DNA of 64,000 nt, taken from Syncephalastrum monosporum B8922 (taxonomy: Eukaryota; Mucoromycota; Mucoromycetes; Mucorales; Syncephalastraceae). The notes under the pieces are model-generated. The model did not search any database. It was not told where the DNA came from and saw only the letters and a program-made list of their open reading frames with translations. The stretch spans positions 1-64,000 of the forward strand of contig JNEN01000888.1 in NCBI GenBank assembly GCA_000697355.1. Direction: 5' to 3'. Position 1 is the first letter of the stretch. Every line of letters starts with the position of its first letter. Shown here piece by piece: positions 33,964 through 46,132 of the stretch. The translations under genes and the position numbers were made by a program.

Positions 33964-35207
33964 TTAGGCCTTGGTTGTGGCGACGTCCTTGCCCGATTCA
34001 ACTTGAATCTCTTCCTGGATATCATTATGGTTCTTTTCGATATCATCTGCTCGGACAAAGCCACCGGCCTCCTGGTCGACGTATTGCTTGGCTTGCTCCA
34101 AAGCCAAATCGGCATCCTCATCGGTCTCACCGCGCTCGGCCTTCAAGATCGCGGCCTTTCGGTCTCTGAACCACATGTAGACGAGGGCAAGTGCTACCGC
34201 AATCCAGTACAGACAGTAGCTAATGATCGAACCATAGGTCGCGGTGTTGTTCCAGCCGAGAATAGCGTTGAAAATCATCCTGAAATTACATGCCATATGA
34301 GTATCGAGAAACCAGCGAACGTAAATAAGTCACGACTTTACCAGCCACCGTTGGTGGAAGTCTGCAGTTCCGGGTCACCCCAGGAGACGTGCCAGATGGA
34401 AGTCGAATATCTGTAGGAGATCACACCAGAGGGTTCTCCACCGATGACGTTGTTCCAGGCGTTCTGCTCAAAGTAACCGACCGCCTTGGACATGAGACCA
34501 GCAGCCACAAGGTAGAGGATGATTGTCGAGAAAATAAAGAACCAGCGCAGGGCAATCATATGACCACCACGATAGATCAGGAAACCGACAAGACAGCCGC
34601 AAATGAAGCCCATAATGGTCGCAATTGGGATAGACTTGGCTTGGACGTCGAGAGAAACCTGTTAAATCAAAACCTGTTAGCTTAGATCAATGATAAGTCA
34701 TTCTATTTCACTTACACCACCGACGAAGACAACGGCCTCAAGACCTTCACGGAGCACGGTGATGAATGGCAGCAGAAAGAAAGCGTACTTTTGCATGCGT
34801 GCGCTAAGTGTCTTCTTCTCCATCGTCTTGGCCTCCATGGCCTTGGCGAGCTTGAACTTCCACTTATCTTGCATACGTTCCGTTCGCAGCATAGCAAGGC
34901 CCATGACGGTAATCATCAGCGTAGCAATAAGCGAGAAGACACCTTCCCAGATGTCTTCCGAGTTACCCCAGAGATCGTTCAGCACCGTGTACCATACAGC
35001 GATGAAAGCAGCACCAATACAAAGACAAATGAAGAGACCGAGCCCACTACCGAACCATACTTGATTTCGGAGACGTTTGTAAGTAGGCGTTCCTTTGTCA
35101 AAGACCTTGGCCAAGAAGGACAGCAAGACGGAAACGATGATGGATGCTTCTGTTGTCTCACGGAAGACAATGAAGAAGATTGGAACGTTGAATAGATCCT
35201 GAGCCAT
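33964..35207 (-). CDS. FTR1: High-affinity iron permease Ftr1
   Basis: Plasma-membrane permease that takes up Fe3+ produced by the multicopper ferroxidase Fet3. Two REXXE iron-binding motifs are visible: RETTE at residues 16-20 and REGLE at 153-157, each in a hydrophobic helix, plus at least five further helices and an acidic cytosolic tail (RGETDEDADLALEQAK). The C-terminal luminal/extracellular loop carries GGEPSGVISY and YSTSIWHVSWGDPE, as in fungal Ftr1 proteins. Introns at 34659-34715 and 34280-34341 give 374 aa, the usual length. It is divergent from FET3 across 635 bp, a classic coregulated pair. Confidence 0.95.
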
Positions 35208-35842
35208 GCTTGCACCACTGTAGCGCTCCGAAAAGGTACAAAGAAAGAAAAAAAGAAGGTCAAGGACGAATTATCCCTTGATATAGTAAAAAGAAAAAAC
35301 GCGACGGAGTTGTGGAAAGACAGGTACGCGGTCCAACGCAAAGACAAGTGTTCAATTTTTTATAATCGATATGCGACAGTTTTCAATGAAGTTGTGTCCG
35401 ATTGCTTAGAATAACCAGCCGATAGAGGACCCTGCAATCTGATCCTATGGTCATACAATCAGATAGGTCCGGCAGAATTTCCACATAGCTGTCGCTGGTA
35501 AGCCGCGGTCGAGTTCTTACTTCTCTAAGTGGACGCGTTCCTTCAAAATGTACAAATCTAGGATAAGGTGTTTTATCAGATTTCTTACTCAGAGCATGTA
35601 GTATGACCTGAGTGCGGACTTGCCTTTCCAAGATTTTTTTTTCTAAATCCATCAGATAAAGGTTCCACCATCCCTCCCCCCAGGCAGTGTCATCAGTGAT
35701 CTCTAAAACGCAAATACTCGACGCAAAGTCGGGGCTGCTTTTTTTTCCTCATAGAGAAAAAAGGGAATAAATAAGTTGACCGCGGAACAAGAAGTACGGC
35801 TTGCATTTCATTTTCTTTTTTCACTTTATCATTGTTGCCAAA
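35208..35842. promoter_or_regulatory. Divergent FTR1/FET3 promoter with GATA sites
   Basis: GATAA-type sites at 35271-35275 (TTATC), 35562-35566 (GATAA), 35573-35578 (TTATCA, i.e. TGATAA), 35654-35659 (AGATAA) and 35826-35831 (TTATCA). Fungal iron repressors of the Fep1/SreA GATA family bind (A/T)GATAA and shut off iron uptake genes when iron is ample. Three of the five sites match that hexamer fully; two are GGATAA. The last lies in the FET3 leader. Regulation is inferred. Confidence 0.5.
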
Positions 35843-38022
35843 ATGCGTCCTTCCTTTGGACTCTTTGGCCTTGCCGCCCTTGGCTGTCATGTAGCATCGG
35901 CTGCTCGTGTTGAGCTCTGGTGGAACATCACAACCGCGACTGCCAACCCGGATGGTATGCATGAGCGTGAAGTACTTGGCGTCAACGGTACCTGGCCGTA
36001 AGTTTTTTATTCAGCTTTGGATTTGCACCTCAACCCTGTCCTAAACAATTTTTTTTTCTAAATTTTCTTTGCCCAGTCCGCCGGATATTTACGTGAGCAA
36101 GAACGACACCCTCGTCATCCACACCCACAACGGTCTCGATGTGCCTACCGCCCTCCACGCCCACGGCATGTTTCAAAACAACACCAACTACATGGATGGT
36201 CCGACTTGGGTCACGCAATGGTAAGGAAAAAAGAACGAAAAGAAGGATATCCATATCTTTTTTAAAACGCGCCCTCAATTTTTTTCTCATGCTTTTCAAA
36301 GCCCCATCCCCGCCGGATACGACTTCACTTATGAGTTCAACATTACCCAGCACGGCACTTACTGGATCCACAGTCACTTCAAGGGTCAATATATGGACGG
36401 CCTCCGATCCGCCCTTATCCTGAAGAACCCTAACGAGGTGTATCAATATGACGAGGAATTCGTGGTCAAGATGTGTGGTACGTATGAGACTCCGATCGAT
36501 TCTTACACACATTGACGCCTGATCCCTATAGACTGGTACCATGCTTCAAGCAACGAAGGTCTTGCTGTTTTCTTGAACGAAAATAACCCGACCGGCGCTG
36601 AGCCTGTAAGTACTACGAAGCACGCTAGTTCTACTACTTACCAAAGAATGATAGGTGCCTCAATCCGGTTTCATGATGGACAATGCGAACGCGAGCTTAA
36701 CTTTTGAGCCGGGCAAGACATATCGTCTCCGCTTGATCAACGTCTCTGGCTTCTCCATGATGTATTTCAGCATTGACGGTCACGATTTGGATATTATCGA
36801 AGTGGATGGTGTAAGTTTCTACCGTTGGCATGTTTGAATTTACGCTTATCAAGAAATCAGATCGATACCGTGCGCCAAACTGTCTCGAGCGTCTACCTTG
36901 CTGCTGCCCAGCGTGTCTCTGTCTTGGTGACGGCAAAGAACACGACGGACACCAATTACTACATGCATATGGACATGGACACCGATATGTTCGACACCAT
37001 TCCCGATGACCTTGTGACAAGTAAGAGCCCACGGTGTAAAACAAACGTACAGAGGTTAAATAGTCTTTGAACAGACGTAACACAGATCCTCTACTACGAC
37101 AAGTCGCACTCGAACTTTGCTCCGTCCAACAACATTGGCATGGACTCCGACTTTGATGATATTGTCTTAAAGAGCTACGTGCCCGAGGCCGCTGTCGAGC
37201 CCGACCATCGTCTCAACCTCACCTTCAACTTTGATGTCATGACCGACGGTATCAACCGTGGCTTTTTCAACGACCTGCCATACCTCTCGCCTAACATTCC
37301 CACCTTCAACACCATGATGTCGATGGGCAACCTTTCGACCAATTATGAAGTATACGGTCCCCAGACGCGTGCGTACGTCCTGAACCATCTGGACATGGTT
37401 GAACTCCAGATCAACAATCTGGATAGCGGCAAGCATCCCTGTAAGAGTTTTGATTACATGCTCTGAAAGTAGCTTGCCTAATTCTTTGTCGATAGTCCAT
37501 TTGCACGGTCACGTCTTCCAAGTTATCGCACGTGGTGACGGTGTCTACTCGGAAGAAACCAACTCAAGCAGCATCCAGTGGTACATTGACAACCCGATCC
37601 GTCGTGATACAGTCGTTGTGCCTGCCGAGTCGTTCACAATCGTCCGTTTCCGTGCCGACAACCCCGGCGCCTGGTTCTTCCATTGTCACGTTGAGTGGCA
37701 TTTGGAGTCCGGTCTGGCTGTCACGCTGATCGAAGCACCTGACGTCGCCCAGCAACGTATGGCGTTTCCCCAGGAGATGAAGGACCTGTGTACGGCGGGT
37801 GGTATTCCTGCCACAGGTAACGGTGCCGGCAAGGAGGGACTGGATCTCTCGGGCGCACCGGGCCCCGTGACGCTTATCTACGACGGTTTCCTCCCCAGAG
37901 GCAAGGGCGCCATGGCTGCCTGTATTATTGCTGCTTTGATTGGTATGGGTACCATCATTTGGTATGCCCTTGCCGATCCCAAAAAGAAGGCCAAGGAGAT
38001 CCGTGCTGCCAAGCAGTTGTAA
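35843..38022 (+). CDS. FET3: Multicopper ferroxidase Fet3
   Basis: Oxidises Fe2+ to Fe3+ at the cell surface for uptake by Ftr1. A signal peptide ([17 protein letters not shown]) is followed by three cupredoxin domains. Copper ligands are all present: [33 protein letters not shown] and [18 protein letters not shown] with the type 1 Cys. A C-terminal helix ([20 protein letters not shown]) followed by KKKAK anchors the protein with its catalytic part outside. Many NxT/S sites. Seven introns (35998-36076, 36221-36301, 36478-36531, 36606-36654, 36811-36860, 37021-37074, 37441-37495) give 585 aa. The pairing with FTR1 supports ferroxidase over laccase. Confidence 0.94.
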
Positions 38023-38340
38023 TCGGTCTCCCGTCCTCTATCACCATTTATCCTCCTTCTCTCACTCTCTTTTCTTTTGCATTAGTCCCTATTTCCACTC
38101 TTATTGTATTTTACTCGTAGTTTTTCCCTCTTCATGTCGCTTGCGCCTATTCTTTTATCTTGTACAATATGGACCAAGTTCCCATAGACAGTCATTTAAA
38201 AGTGTGTTCGATGTGTTCAGGTGTGTGTGTGTGTGTGTTGCTCAAGGAACCAAAGTATCCAATGAGGAAGGATTTCATGCAGCCAACCAAAAACTAGCTG
38301 AAATCGATTTTTGCCCGTTTCGGACATCTTTCCCTTTTGA

Positions 38341-40847
38341 ATGACAAGTAACAACTGCACAATGTCCTGCGACGACGACATTACCGACGATCCTCATGAG
38401 CGCACAACAGCTTATCTGAGTGTTGATACCATTCGTCGCCTTCAGGCCATGTGCCAAACCTCTGGCAATTGGGAGCCTCTCAAAGAAAGACTCACCCTCA
38501 CATTTGGCAACATACACTTTCTCAAGTGCAGCTTCCAGATGGTAATCCGGAACGATTCCGCAGCGTGGATCACTCATGCTTTGTACCTGACAGAAAAATC
38601 CCAAGCCAGGCTCTTGCCCTGTCGATCGGGCTCAAGCACAAGAAGCCTTCAATATCATTCAGGACGAGGTGGATTGCTTGGCTATTTTTGCATTGCTGTC
38701 TCTCTCAACTGACCGCCACTCACTCTCTTAGGTCCCTGAAAGCCTAGACAAAGTACTATTGGACGCTTTGAAAGGAGCCATTTCATTCCATGTTCGTAGC
38801 AACGAGGAGGCAACTGCTGAACTTTTGAACGCTGTGGTCATTTTATTCCAAGTAAGTTCTTTACACGTTTTGGCTAGTGCGCTGACTGCCCAATACAGTG
38901 TCCTCGCTTGCTGGACCTGGATAAAGAGGACAACCTTGTTGCAGATGTGTGGGAGTTGATCGCCTCTTTTCCAGATGCACTGCAAGACCAGCTGTTGCAG
39001 TATCTTGTAGAGCACGAGGACCTAATAACCACCAAAGCACACTTTCAGGGTCTGCTCGACCGCTTACACCAGTCGATTCGCAAACAGCTCTATCCTGCGG
39101 GCAGATTAAAGAAACCGGTCTCTCCACACCAGGATGAGGTGGTAATCAACGCCACGAAATGCATGGCCATGCTCTGTAAGTTTTAGACTGTAAAGAATTT
39201 CTACATCGTCTCTTACACACGCAAAACCGCAGACCGCGCCAACGAAAAATACGACTATATCCACTTTACCCAGTTCTACGACGAAGCGATTAATGATACC
39301 CTGGAGATCAAGGTCGACTTTCCAAATTATAAGGAAGCGAAAGGGTACACAAATAAGCGTTGTAAGAAGTATATTCAGCTGATACTTGCTTTTAGCAAAT
39401 TCTCTTTCTGTGATTACCCTTTTATATTGAATCCGGCTGTCAAGGCAGACATATTAAAAGTCGAGAGCGTCTTTCAGATGCGACACGAGCTGCAAGACGC
39501 CTTTTTTCGTGCCTTGTTTGAAGGCGTCAACAGTCCCTATCTGATCCTGAATATTCGGCGCGACCGGATCGTGCACGATACACTCCTCCAGCTCGAACGC
39601 AAATCGATCCACGATCTCAAAAAGCAGCTACGTGTCCAATTCGTAGGAGAAGAAGGCGTTGACGAAGGTGGTGTCCAAAAAGAATTCTTTCAGCTTTTAA
39701 TACGCGAACTCTTTGACCCCAATTACGGTACGTAACAGGAGGTTGGCATCCACCAAGTGTTGATTTCTATTGTATCCTAGGCATGTTTCGTATGAATGAA
39801 GAGTCACGTATCTACTGGTTTTCGCCCGATCCATCAGATGTCCATTTCCACGAAGGCGAGTTTGGCCTGGCTGGGTTATTGTTGGGTCTTGCCGTTTACA
39901 ACTCGGTGATACTCGACTTACATCTCCCACTCGCGCTTTACAAGAAGCTGATGGATATCCCAGTTGGGTTGTCTGACTTGCAACAGTTGGACCCCTCCTT
40001 AGCCAATGGTTTGGAGCACTTACTGCAGTTGGATGAGGAGGATTTCGCCGCGATCGGACGCACCTTTCAGATCGATGTTGAGTCTGTTGGCGAGATCTAT
40101 TCTATTGATCTCAAGCCGGATGGTTCCACGATACCGCTCACAAAAGACAATTGTCGAGGTAAAACTGAAGGAAAACAAAGTCAGCTATTCACAATGCCTG
40201 TAGAATTTGTGGACCTGTATGTGCAATTCATCCTGACCCGCTCCGTCGAGAAGCAGTATAATGCGTTTCAGCGCGGCTTTGATCTGCTCTGCCAAGACAA
40301 CGCTATCAATGTAAGCAATCCGGACCGCCTTGGCGTATGTAGACTCAACGAAGGTTCAGATCTTCCGCCCCGAGGAAATAGAGCAAGTCATTTGCGGAAG
40401 TTCCCATCTAGATTTCTATGCTCTTGAAGCAGCCACGGTCTACGACGGTGGCTGGTGCAAGGACTCACCGATAATTAAACACTTTTGGGAGATCGTGCAT
40501 GATTTTTCAGACGACGAAAAAAAGAAACTGCTCTTTTTCGCGACTGGATCCGATCGAGTGAGTCCAGCATTGGTTCTTATTCCTGGACTAAACGAATTTT
40601 ACTAGGCACCTATCGGTGGACTCGGTAAATTACAATTCGTCATTGCCAAGAATGGCGCCGACTCGGATAGGTAACGCAGGTCTGGAAAATTGGAAAGCGT
40701 GTATTGATCATCCCTTTTGAAAGCAGATTACCCACATCGCATACTTGCTACAATGTCCTGCTCTTATGCGAATATAGCAGCAAGGAGAAACTGCGGGAAC
40801 GGTTGCTGACGAGTATCAGCAATGCCGAAGGCTTTGGGATGATATAA
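38341..40847 (+). CDS. HECT-type E3 ubiquitin ligase (UBE3A/Hul4-like)
   Basis: Transfers ubiquitin from an E2 through a catalytic Cys. The C-terminal HECT domain (about residues 300-661) has [70 protein letters not shown] and the catalytic [13 protein letters not shown], ending GFGMI. The N part is helical and poorly conserved, without a visible zinc finger. Ten introns give 661 aa: 38542-38593, 38669-38731, 38852-38898, 39176-39232, 39345-39395, 39728-39780, 40159-40203, 40311-40359, 40558-40605 and 40671-40726. The second uses a weak GTGGAT donor and is the least certain. It is shorter than animal UBE3A. Converges on POX1, 151 bp between stops. Confidence 0.88.
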
Positions 40848-40998
40848 GAAAGGCTTCTCTTTGCACATATGATAAAATTATCCGTTTTGTACATAGACAT
40901 CATTTCATTATGAGAAATGCTTTCGCTCTCAAATCAACGAATGCGTGTTTAGGATTGGTTTACAGGGAAGATACATAATACAGAAACGAAGGAAGAGC

Positions 40999-43465
40999 TT
41001 ATTTAGGAGCCACGCGCTCAGTGAGCGGCTTGATGTACTTTTCGAAGTATGGCGTCTTTCCAACGCTGTTGGGGGCCTGAAGAAGTGTCTCGAGGTAGGC
41101 TGTAAAACCAAATTGCGGTGAGTAAAGAGAAAGAAAAGCAAACGGTGCGAATCAAGTGTGGAGCTTACGTTGGTAAATATCACCATCGTACTTGGCGATG
41201 GGTGCCTTGAGAACAAAGTCGGGGAAGCCGAAGGAATCGGTGAGGCCGATGACTTGCTTACGCAAGCCCTTGCACGTCTGTCGCGTATTAATGAGCACAA
41301 ACATAAAAGCGCCTTTGTGTTTCCTTACCTCGAGGAAAAGCTCCTCAAGCGCCTTGACCTGCTCGGCGGACAAGAAGTTCTCCTTGAAGCCCTGGTCGCT
41401 GTAGCGAAGCAAAGCCTTCATACCCCAGAGGATAGTCATGCGCTGCATGATGGAGTGCACGCTGGGGTCGACGCCAGGCGCAGGCTGAGCGTTGCCGAAC
41501 TTCTCGACCGCATCCGAGTAAAGGAAGGCAGCGCAGTGCATCTCACCCGCACGGACAGCATCCATCAGAACGTCGTTCAGGGTCTTGCCTTTGTTCATCG
41601 CCTCGCGGATGCTGTTGAGCTATCGTCCATGGACGGTAAGCTTTTGCATGTATATCTAAAATTTTGTTCAGACTTACGCGTTTAACGAGGATAGCGAACA
41701 GCGCGTCTTCCATGAGTTTCAGGTCCTTGGTGACAGCCTTCACATCACGGACATCCCAGTGAGGAGTGGCGAGGTATTCTTTTGCGCGAAGCAGGTAGTG
41801 GGTCGAACTCTTGAACTTGAGCTCGGGGTATTCGTCCGACTCGAGCTTCTGGGTAAGACGGAAGATGAGAATGCGAGCGGTCTGCTGAAGCAAGACGACG
41901 TTGTCACCACCGCCGGTGGTCATAACGCCCCAGTCGCCAATGATTTGGCCAATGCCGTTGTAGGCGGAGTAGGCGTGGCCACCGCAAGCACGACGGCAGG
42001 TCTCGAGGATCTCGGAGCTGTCCCAGCCAGTCAGGCCCTTGAGACAGGCGGAGATGGCGTGCATGTCACCCATATGGTTGAGGTAGTCCATGGGGTCCAT
42101 CTCGCCACCGCCGGTCAGGATATTAAACTGATGGTCCAGCGTCGAAGCAGCGGACTTGACCATGTACATGAACGAGATGGCGGGCAAAAGCTCCGCATAA
42201 TGCGACTGATAGTCCATGATCTGTTGATTTTTGTTGCCCTGGCGACGGACGACACCATAGCGGGTCGCGATGGTAATAGCCTGACCGATCATTTGGGTGG
42301 TGACGGTGATGAGCGACAGGCGCTCGGGAATGAGGGTGGCGTACATGACGGCCGGGTTGGGCGCCGGCGTGTAGTTGCCCTGGCGGTCAAGGGTGACCCA
42401 TTTTTGGAGCATCTGAGAACGGGGGACGCGGACGCCGCGGAACTGGATCCAGCCATTGTCGACACCGTCGTGGCCCACCTTCTTACCGATGTCACCGATG
42501 CGGATACCGGGCATAAGCTCGCCGTTGAACTTGTCACGCAGCTGGACGACGAACCAGTTATGACCGCGGTGCTTGCCGTGGATGACAGTTTGCGAAATCA
42601 CGACGGCGTGGGTCGAGGTCTGACCCGAACCACCAATCCACCACTTGGTGGACGTCACCGTAGGCGAGTCAATCACAAATTCGTCTGTGGCCTGGTCGTA
42701 CGTTGCCACAGTCTCAATATCTCGCAAAGCCGAACTGTGACCGAGCTCGGTCTATGTACATTGTGTTAAAAGCTTCTTTTGCAAAAGTGTCAAATCGTTT
42801 TCAAATGTAAAGCTTACCATAGCAAAGCAGCCATACACGCGGAAGTTCTCGACATCATCCAACCACTGGGCCTGTTGCTCCTTGTTGCCAAGCATCTTGA
42901 CGACGTTGCGGAAAAGCGAATCGTGGACGAAGAAGCGCATCGAGAAACTCTCAGAATAGACGTTGGTGGCGATACCGACATCGTAAGCCCAGTCGCGGCC
43001 TTCCTTCTGGGCAATCTGCGCAATACGGTAGATCTGACCCATTGAGCTAGGATATCATATAAAAAAGTATATGAGAACAAGCAAAACACTACTCAAAGAT
43101 AAAGACGTACAATTCGCGCCACTCGTCACGCGTGAACTCCAGAATGTTGCGCGGGGGCTGCACCACGAGCTCAGGGTCGGTCTTGATGTAGTTGTAAGCT
43201 TTTTCCTAGAGGACATATGAGCCTACTACCCAGTGACAGGTGAAAGTATCTATACCCTCCGCTCGTACTGCTCATCACCACCCGCCCAGAAGCGAGAAAG
43301 CTTGTCGATGCTAAAGTCAGCTGCAGCGCGCTCCTCGGCCATGTCCTTGGGAGCCTGCAGGGACATGGCAGAGGGGGTCAGGTTCAGCTGGCTCTTGAGC
43401 TGCTCGAGACGAGCGATAGCAGCCTGCGCGTTGGGCGCGGTGGAGTCCTTGAGGGGAATAGTCAT
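40999..43465 (-). CDS. POX1: Peroxisomal acyl-CoA oxidase
   Basis: FAD enzyme of the first peroxisomal beta-oxidation step, making trans-2-enoyl-CoA and H2O2. Visible features: the FAD/acyl region VYGCFAMTELGHSS and TKWWIGGSGQTSTHAVV, then GVRVPRSQMLQKW, RYGVVRRQG, and ACGGHAYSAYNGIGQIIGDW near the catalytic region. Introns at 43206-43255, 43047-43110, 42752-42817, 41620-41677, 41278-41328 and 41100-41168 give 702 aa, normal. The C terminus ends VAPK, not a PTS1. Yeast Pox1 likewise lacks a PTS1 and enters by another route, so peroxisomal location is still likely. Start: MTIPLKDSTAPNAQ. Confidence 0.93.
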
Positions 43466-44177
43466 AGCTTTCTTTGAAGAAATAAGGAAGAGCAGGAATG
43501 AAAAGAAGGGGATCTTTAGCTTTTTTATTCTGGGCGGGGTTCACAAAAAATCGTGTATTGGTCTCATTTTCATCAGGTAACCCAACTTAATCGTAAGAAG
43601 ATGCCACTGTACCCCACACACATGGCTGGACATACTTAGGTGAACGGTATGCCATGGGGGCGAGAGTCATAATTTGCGGGGCAGAATAATCAATGCATAT
43701 GTGATTGTCACTATTTGGGCGTGCTTCGGTAATCTTTTTCCCACTCGCGTTTGCATTAGAAAATAGTGGGGTAAAAATCCATGTGAAAGTGGGTTCGGTC
43801 TCTGTGTCACATGCAAACTGCCACTCCATTGAAACTTTTGACTGTCATGCAAGTTTTCCTGTAGGGCAGACGCCTCCCCCACATTACAAAAGCGATCATT
43901 TGCGTGGGGCGGGCCAGATACCGAGCTATATCTAAGCTAGCTAATTGTATTTTGGAACATACATACAGTACGTGCTTGGAACCTGTAGGTGTCACCAGCG
44001 TATGCCTATGTACGTCCGTGGTGTGCCCTTGTGATTCTCACCGTGCGTCAGCTTAATCTTGTCTCCATCGACGCGACATGGCGCTAAGCAATAGTCCACC
44101 GCTGTTTTTTTTAAGCAGAAAATATTCCCAAAGTAAGCTATTTGTCTTCACCTTCTCTCCGCTTTTCTCTCTTTCGA
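43466..44177. other. Shared upstream region of POX1 and BRE-like gene
   Basis: About 0.7 kb between divergent starts, no gene seen. A T-rich patch lies just before the BRE-like start. Confidence 0.5.
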
Positions 44178-44875
44178 ATGGCGCGTGCCAACGAGGCGAA
44201 TTACCTTCGCATGCAAGAAGCCCTTGCCCACCTTGAGCAGAATGCGCCGTGTGAAATTGTCCAGAAAGGTTCTTCGGAATTTTACCATGGTGACCGTGAC
44301 CGTGTGTCAACCCACTGCGATCGTTTCCTCCTCAAGGTCAATCGCTATATGAGCCAGCCCGTGTTTTGTATGTGGCAGTGTTCCTCGCCTTTCGTGTATG
44401 AATCAGGCTTTTATACTCTCTCTTTTCCTTTTGTGCAGGTCGTGTTGTGTTTGACTCGAACGACTACGGCATGCCGCCGGATATTCTGATGGATACAACG
44501 CGTGTCCTACCCGAGAATCAGGTCAGCCCCGAAGCATATTTACCGCACGCGTGGGACATCAACGACCGACGCTGCTTGACCCTGTGGATGCAGCACATTC
44601 ATGCTCTGCTTAACGGTGCACCTTCGCCCTTCCACACCCGAGAATACTATGCATGGGAAGCTTCGCCCTCCGCTCCCACGCAGACTGAGTTACTGACAGA
44701 TACCGGTTCAAATGCGACCGAACTGCCCAGTGAGACGGGTGTCATTGAACAGAAAACCGACGTCTCCAGCTCGAGCTCATTCGCGGGTCACAGCCATAGT
44801 CCATACATGCTTCCTTTTCAGAAAGACAGCCCTTTCGCGTCTCCGCGTGATTCACCGAGATCGAATCCATTCTAG
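44178..44875 (+). CDS. BRE/BRCC45-like UEV-domain protein, short
   Basis: 208 aa, one intron at 44368-44438. The first 145 residues resemble the N-terminal ubiquitin-E2-variant domain of BRE (BRCC45/BABAM2): CDRFLLKVNRYMSQPVF, VVFDSNDYGMPPDILMD, then a LPHAWDINDRRCLTLWMQHI segment like the WNP...L core, with no E2 active-site Cys. In animals BRE scaffolds the BRISC and BRCA1-A deubiquitinase complexes. The second UEV of full-length BRE (about 380 aa) is missing; instead there is a Ser/Thr-rich tail. The match is to fold pattern and spacing rather than strict motifs, so moderate confidence. It is followed 302 bp later by RPS18. Confidence 0.6.
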
Positions 44876-45176
44876 TATCCACTCAAGCATAGCCATATCT
44901 TTTTGTATACTGCAAATATCAGTATGCATCAGTATATATCCGCAGATGTACATCTAAATATATATATATATATGTATATGTATATCCACATCTCATTTGT
45001 ATATATATAAAAGAAAAAAAAAGAACTCCAGGAGCATAGAACACAAGAGCATTGGGCATGATTGTGTGCGGACAATGTGGCTTGCGGAATATGATTCGTC
45101 GGCGGCAGGGCGGGCGGTTGGGTCGCTATAGGGAAGCCCCGCCTGCAGTGATTGAACCTTCCTTTTTCGCGCAAAG

Positions 45177-45951
45177 ATGGTATGGATACAAACGATAATG
45201 AGACCATGGGATGGACGAGAACGCACGACACGGAAACGGATGGACAGATGGAGGGCTCGATGGATGGATGGACAGATGGATGACACGGGAGCTGTCCAGT
45301 TGTCCAGAATGGCGTCCCTTGCGATTCCTCCATCGGGGCGTTGGCATGGCAGTGGGGGAGGGGGGTTCATTGGGGAATTGGCATGCTCACTGTAATGTAT
45401 TGTGCTTTGTCTTGTAGTCTTTGGCCGTTCCCGAGAAGAACCAATTCCAGCACATCATCCGTCTGCTCAACACCAACGTCGACGGCAAGGACAAGATCAC
45501 CATTGCCCTGACCTCCGTCAAGGGTGTTGGTCGCCGTTTCGCCAACATTGCCTGCAAGAAGGCCGATGTCGATCTCAACAAGAGGTGCGTTTTAGCTGAA
45601 AAGTCTGATAAGAATGGCAGGGATTAACGAGGCATTGAATTGAATTGAATTGACAGAGCCGGCGAGTGCACCAACGAGGATCTTGAGCGCATTGTGACTA
45701 TTCTGCAGAACCCCCAGCAGTACAAGATCCCCAACTGGTTCCTTAACAGACAGAAGGATATCGTTGATGGCAAGTACTTCCAGGCCATCTCCAACCAGCT
45801 CGACACCAAGCTCCGTGAGGATCTCGAGCGCCTGAAGAAGATCCGCGCTCACCGTGGTCTCCGTCACTTCTGGGGTCTCCGTGTCCGTGGTCAGCACACC
45901 AAGACTACCGGCCGTCGCGGTCGCACCGTCGGTGTCTCCAAGAAGAAATAG
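45177..45951 (+). CDS. RPS18: 40S ribosomal protein uS13 (S18)
   Basis: Small-subunit head protein near the tRNA sites and the subunit bridge. Reads [20 protein letters not shown], then [32 protein letters not shown], and ends [20 protein letters not shown] followed by Lys. The first exon contains only the ATG (45177-45179), followed by a 238-bp intron (45180-45417). A second intron is at 45585-45656. The resulting 154 aa match the family length. The ATG exon is inferred from GATGGTATGG and the phase of the next exon, which begins SLAVPEK just after the expected Met. The first intron holds ATGG-rich repeats near 45236-45280. Confidence 0.92.
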
Positions 45952-46132
45952 TATGTATCTACGCAACCTATGTGATGTATGACACGCTTCTAACATCCTG
46001 TTCTCTTTTCTTGAATCGCTCAGAACTGTTTCTCGCTTATAATAAAAGTGTGCTGTTCAACATTATCATCATCATCATCATTCCTCTTTTATGCTTCCAT
46101 TTTTCTCTTTATTTTTATTATTCGTGTAGCGT

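Noticed and set aside
41759..42769. 336-codon open frame antisense to POX1
   Set aside because: Shadow of the long POX1 exon, which has unambiguous acyl-CoA oxidase motifs.
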